Assembly: GCA_001771505.1 (NCBI GenBank)
Contig: MEUA01000033.1
Coordinates: 1 to 62,453 of the forward strand
Reading direction: 5' to 3'
Source: a candidate division WOR-1 bacterium RIFOXYB2_FULL_36_35
GTDB taxonomy: Bacteria > Margulisbacteria > WOR-1 > XYC2-FULL-46-14 > XYC2-FULL-37-10
Length of the DNA stretch: 62,453 nucleotides
How positions within the stretch are numbered: position 1 is the first letter of the stretch; each line of letters starts with the position of its first letter. Of this stretch, positions 62,301 through 62,453 are shown one piece after another. Both the position numbers and the translations under genes were made by a program. Under the pieces are notes generated by a model. The model ran no database searches and was not told the origin of the DNA. It saw nothing but the letters and a program-made list of their open reading frames with translations.

Positions 62301-62453
62301 TTGCGCTGACTTTTCTAGAAGAAATGTCTCTGAGAGTATAATAAATTTGGGGCCTAACGGCTTTGTGCGAAGAGAGGAATTGACACTTCCTACTCCTGTG
62401 CCTTCTCCTACATCTTCTCTTGCGCCTTCTCCTAGACCTCAAATAGTTTTTAC
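53374..62453 (+). CDS. giant protein with embedded SecA-like ATPase core (3' end outside window)
   Basis: At least 3026 codons with no stop. GGAG lies 6 nt before the ATG. No signal peptide. Residues 1-1850 are mostly helical and unrecognised, with a coiled coil at about 855-940 and a Gly/Ala-rich, mildly hydrophobic region at about 1270-1440 that contains a 39-residue tandem duplication. At about 1890-2600 the order and spacing of SecA motifs are seen: TPQIEAILLMHNR, Walker A QTGQGKT (T1915-T1920), YTSVNDLAFIDL, Walker B YVDEGLTPYVMSGG (D2027 E2028), a PPXD-like block LLDEKTGQAKYGSQ/YSDGLQQALQAK (2150-2161) with ITPENST, and motif VI GRVGRQG (2483-2489). Pro/Ser-rich linkers follow (about 2845-2880 and the last 30 residues). 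The ATPase core is clear; the rest and the function are unknown. It is not a replacement SecA, which would be about 850-950 residues. Confidence 0.88.
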   Translation, partial: MSEAGKIEGQQGVVQKSVDDTLLNLASLLVNPLSEYGIDLFSRDDILDDIKQFFSGEGIAITKASVENYIKWLIANRDKFEIIKRLKNDFGVDLYVSNNGVKSLKSTLEQLDRFLSNVFGDKKPSKDDVDILFSRYENFQKGLRVYSYLPPAEEAPSSLTDQDKQSMRERASSLIPFGLDFFSESDSDEVIISRIYGFMRSMGVEEVESFDKFVSFLKNLKSGNADEQAEALKLLFQAKVDSKESPSFITAAWKKGSEVTNLELLGEKISQGYNLLVFQKEDKSNVYFWISSGGEISALTKDEKDILEKSSLTPLLQKGIFTRENDPLSSYISIKKAGLETVLAYQALINGVKPETIRGLQTLKTEGHTIKEIMKQLEELAKKVSDSVDVANRAATPAKEAIEAYQKANKELNEIFSQRGRIDGRQFASKLAESTRIRREALEKRDKAIEAENRAKGNQKGYLKEIENLCERLGVEKEELEDNKLLGFLQALDDSDSFAADVDLLSVANRVYGLGKKSGISVDESGSLVAVVDRDVFAAILPQKTSASDKLKKAERDGMKGVSLSNPQILKDFPIILIKATLLGVEGDPYLDRVDLSTERLSSQELGCVADLFSPKYSVSSLAFSDDEGLNQNLADNLIQEQIRNAPDEKTKKIFVKLLACLKSDDKTSFSADELNLLRDFLIALIKDDKDSDATHNPLLGNRGKEIWTTLYDKVFTDTGFSFRVVCGRGGLSAEDRERLLVFTEDYPTFEFTTFDPEENDTIEIIRVKSILRTIAKQLSFYVGKDKVELPKSLDDVRGVIGGIVSALDGVMQQIRDAGKITQEIELPQGVEEHLWSLYVWDHLDEPVRESYREVVERLRVYKNDFDQAVKEIEAKSKEIEKKSEELEAAEKNNSGVPAKDKEKLRNELKSLKDDFKQLQDAAKEIKKLLQKKQDSLMEISWKNGLDGRISSENVGIILREAAEDGILAQLIPALPALMVDQDDMRLNSVRGIDSLSELEAFVLEKIGVDGWDSLIRDPGENIEISIAKKIVSILLSQKYFNKIRQGNSVLSVFSVLPLVNTARTAIMTTVGFASVGVDGWTEGSAPKDTVTFPPYFYNTILLKQLTTLTQTLQAEPNTNIAPYVHLLLIQLGIKDQFYFYDLIMSDGMGKVTFEEVKMLVEGLVKQINGFSQNTDILKLIEGKLPGYLRDGLWKELRGADPWGAIFKPEGDSKTGFELYLSDKFGEKVFELIKLCFSILEAESDFLSPSLKTTSGGHIGAQEIDRSLKNGIVFRPNPSQGFIARSIDTAVDIYSTPEVGSLVLGSASEVLRSGLDATTGFISGSIDTAVDIYSTPEVGSLALGSASEVLDAIPSFWDGVKFAGNFFYGMTDTALTFWSMPPTFFQLGAQYTKDIVEGILEVKRTGDWSKLLEAGKSYVGLVGGVITWMTYPVEYFEEGMQMWREANAAEEEGNDDEASKLRARALGSFLAMAGFSLQVLRMHLYRVNEIRNFLMCRPTMLREPGGIFAWPLRATEELLLRPARFGIDLAWSPARRQYGEGWFWGSLRSGLEGFDSGIEGISSSRAGVSRWFGDKFSFNPSSKNRTSMQWLGGAKTLVWDWYYKDFVSLEAQSSYLSLGNRFSVSGFNAGEYMELMRMLDTASLELDGLSIKDRMKKASFMKSHNIKPMDISLSQGTLLTLEQGPDGKFVYVDGDPLVFANRDKNLRKNLPKTVTVPIDGIDGATQEMPVGEIKVVAGNTTEIRIYRGALEVEYASLIVGEDLLKTDRPVDFSAPIGRLGKAMGSISSIPDPAPPEPIYTPDERVEKVRNVRERVKTIDLIWGRYDNKEITRADLEGAMREGLKTVSFEGLSLEDQIRLMDETEVEIKGGTYKLAEVRLAWVRTLFKEIKGITLSTPQIEAILLMHNRISAQIQTGQGKTFIRCALDVLDHVFGRKLFSLTHTDLTAEADFKSNIEIYRAAGMKVKFVRHTDAGLATTFRDNDVIYTSVNDLAFIDLNGLVSPEKVVDIPWEEGLFRVDEFDFIYVDEGLTPYVMSGGEKEKAQVKAWRKANETAKKLIKLNKAGRSIFSIRNGEGAVLNPEAVSQRLFLDEKGNTVSWNELSLAQRKRISQCLVAYKMKPGEGYEINQLTKDIVLLDEKTGQAKYGSQYSDGLQQALQAKHEGKITGTRITPENSTIAQVMARTLVRRIRNMVASSGTLDQISAVLDQMGIAYERVPTNIVTYKWQALTPEEKARVEEAARMGGNDAIEAVSEATLEKNLTAIKEEVEAKRGESVQIFDRTEPGFRDVQIITSSDSTGSAISRAVLRLKGAGIIATKFIQHEPVMNFVAEVSAGKAPNLTLIREKKIETIFIQMEMDLERGRPIVVGADSPKLAEAIYGCLEGKSKKYISDPEILKRIEAVAARIRDAKRSGSHFGKVRVGLLAQGDEHKYLDIFERPLEENFDVLVTTLARRATDFKSEKPIILYLADQEVGSWGHWQKVGRVGRQGTEAILRIFTSPDSGLYGTRLCNFNFEAVSFDTSVLGEIRNRLSNVVDRAGNSVSLAGINEFSTFRDVFLLLNNVDISEIDGFAAWFFGEAQKAFDRELINMWKNGIKAENLLPQDIRNQLEALRETFGSNGRKPGRSEFEKKSSAGDVYRSKIFNSVKRQCETVVEQEVEFLWGRLKGEGSSIIDLAHDRATLSAVIRTLAKKFNVKIVIDLPTAENFDLHGFASSLAREITGRLFDYKKMQLRNLSGVLGNAYVMFQEAAFEAGVELAAKYESRSKLVKTSESETDVRKIYEAEYREKIDNLLERFRSQIIEGTKKLRKIESVPVVGRYGIVRHRFKEEIRVDVGSLLHGVSTAPEPLRPSDPSPEPSETGEPRIVESRAPEPKIIAPHVRDAAPAIEGFNIERELKASGLLSEDASTRDAFKGTTEEFQRAFLDRVERRAFKIEFKEYISFAGLEESALRAIVGNTSSRLVFYGGVNDYHEPVIYCADFSRRNVSESIINLGPNGFVRREELTLPTPVPSPTSSLAPSPRPQIVF
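55458..55486 (+). repeat. palindromic element inside the giant reading frame
   Basis: AACCCCCTATTAGGAAATCGGGGTAA, cited by arms AACCCCCTATT and AAATCGGGG, lies in frame and is translated as HNPLLGNRGK at about residues 701-710. Only one base of the left arm differs from the intergenic copies. Confidence 0.85.
57227..57424 (+). repeat. 117-bp tandem duplication within the giant gene
   Basis: GATCGATTGATACTGCGGTT starts at 57227 and again at 57344. About 80 bp of each unit is nearly identical at the DNA level (three differences seen), encoding IDTAVDIYSTPEVGSL...GSASEVL twice, 39 codons apart. Confidence 0.9.

Noticed and set aside
53238-62442. About twenty minus-strand open frames across the giant gene
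   Set aside because: They lie opposite one uninterrupted plus-strand frame with recognisable SecA motifs. They have no ribosome-binding sites and unusual composition.
53374-62453. Calling the giant gene secA
   Set aside because: Canonical SecA is about 850-950 residues and starts with the motor domain. Here the motor is internal to more than 3000 residues, so a housekeeping SecA is unlikely.

Overview
The window is an AT-rich bacterial chromosome segment using the standard bacterial code. A secretin, a prepilin cluster, a soluble lytic transglycosylase and a LytR-CpsA-Psr protein point to an organism with an envelope that makes type IV pili or a related secretion system. Single housekeeping genes are scattered singly or in short operons, hisB stands alone, and several families of small repeats fill the gaps. 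That style resembles uncultured candidate phyla of the Margulisbacteria/Saganbacteria kind. This placement is an impression from gene style, not a phylogenetic result.

Layout. 1-4147 (minus): ppdK (cut by the window edge), tRNA-Ala(GGC), rsfS, an LCP protein, yqeK and an RRM protein. 4362-8214 (plus): aroE, an ORF6N array (one remnant, one intact gene, one fused in frame to a PilP-like lipoprotein), then a secretin. 8328-14601 (minus, with one plus gene): hisB, a YhcG-type nuclease, unknown genes, ruvB and a lytic transglycosylase. 14651-25351: galT, nadK, cutA, fic, rlmD/ybgC (divergent), a divergent YchF-like GTPase, an unknown gene and mutL. 25566-30294: an MNT/HEPN pair, an MFS transporter, carA and a half-length carB. 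31459-33648 (minus): gmk-rpoZ-coaBC. 34752-38129: thrS, then infC-rpmI-rplT and a BFN nuclease. 38289-44066 (minus): topA, a micro-ORF, panC, four pilin-like genes, a GT2 glycosyltransferase and a small flippase-like protein. 44190-48718: rlmN, a NifA-like sigma-54 activator and nadE. 48756-62453: a coiled-coil gene, three tiny membrane proteins, a 1089-residue protein with EF-hand-like loops, and an open reading frame of more than 3026 codons that runs off the window and carries a SecA-like ATPase core.

The most unusual part is the right end. Two very large proteins without signal peptides lie in tandem. Each is preceded by a terminator-shaped hairpin directly upstream of its ribosome-binding site. 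The second has the Walker A, Walker B, PPXD-like and GRxGRQG motifs of SecA buried around residues 1890-2600 of a much larger, otherwise unrecognised polypeptide. A duplicated 117-bp unit and an in-frame copy of the dispersed palindrome also lie inside this gene.

Three other themes recur. First, many genes that begin a transcription unit have a TANAAT -10 box 5-9 nt before the start codon and no Shine-Dalgarno (leaderless mRNAs), while genes inside operons often have GGAGG-type sites. Second, at least three families of small non-coding elements are present: an AACCCCGATTA palindrome, a MITE with GGGACTGTTGC ends and 5-bp target duplications, and an IS256-like MITE with a perfect 8-bp duplication. 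One pair of sites shows the palindrome present and absent in the same MITE, and several gene stop codons lie in or at a repeat. Third, some core genes are altered: a half-length carB, threonyl-tRNA synthetase without its TGS domain, a YchF-like GTPase with a broken P-loop, and infC starting at AUC.
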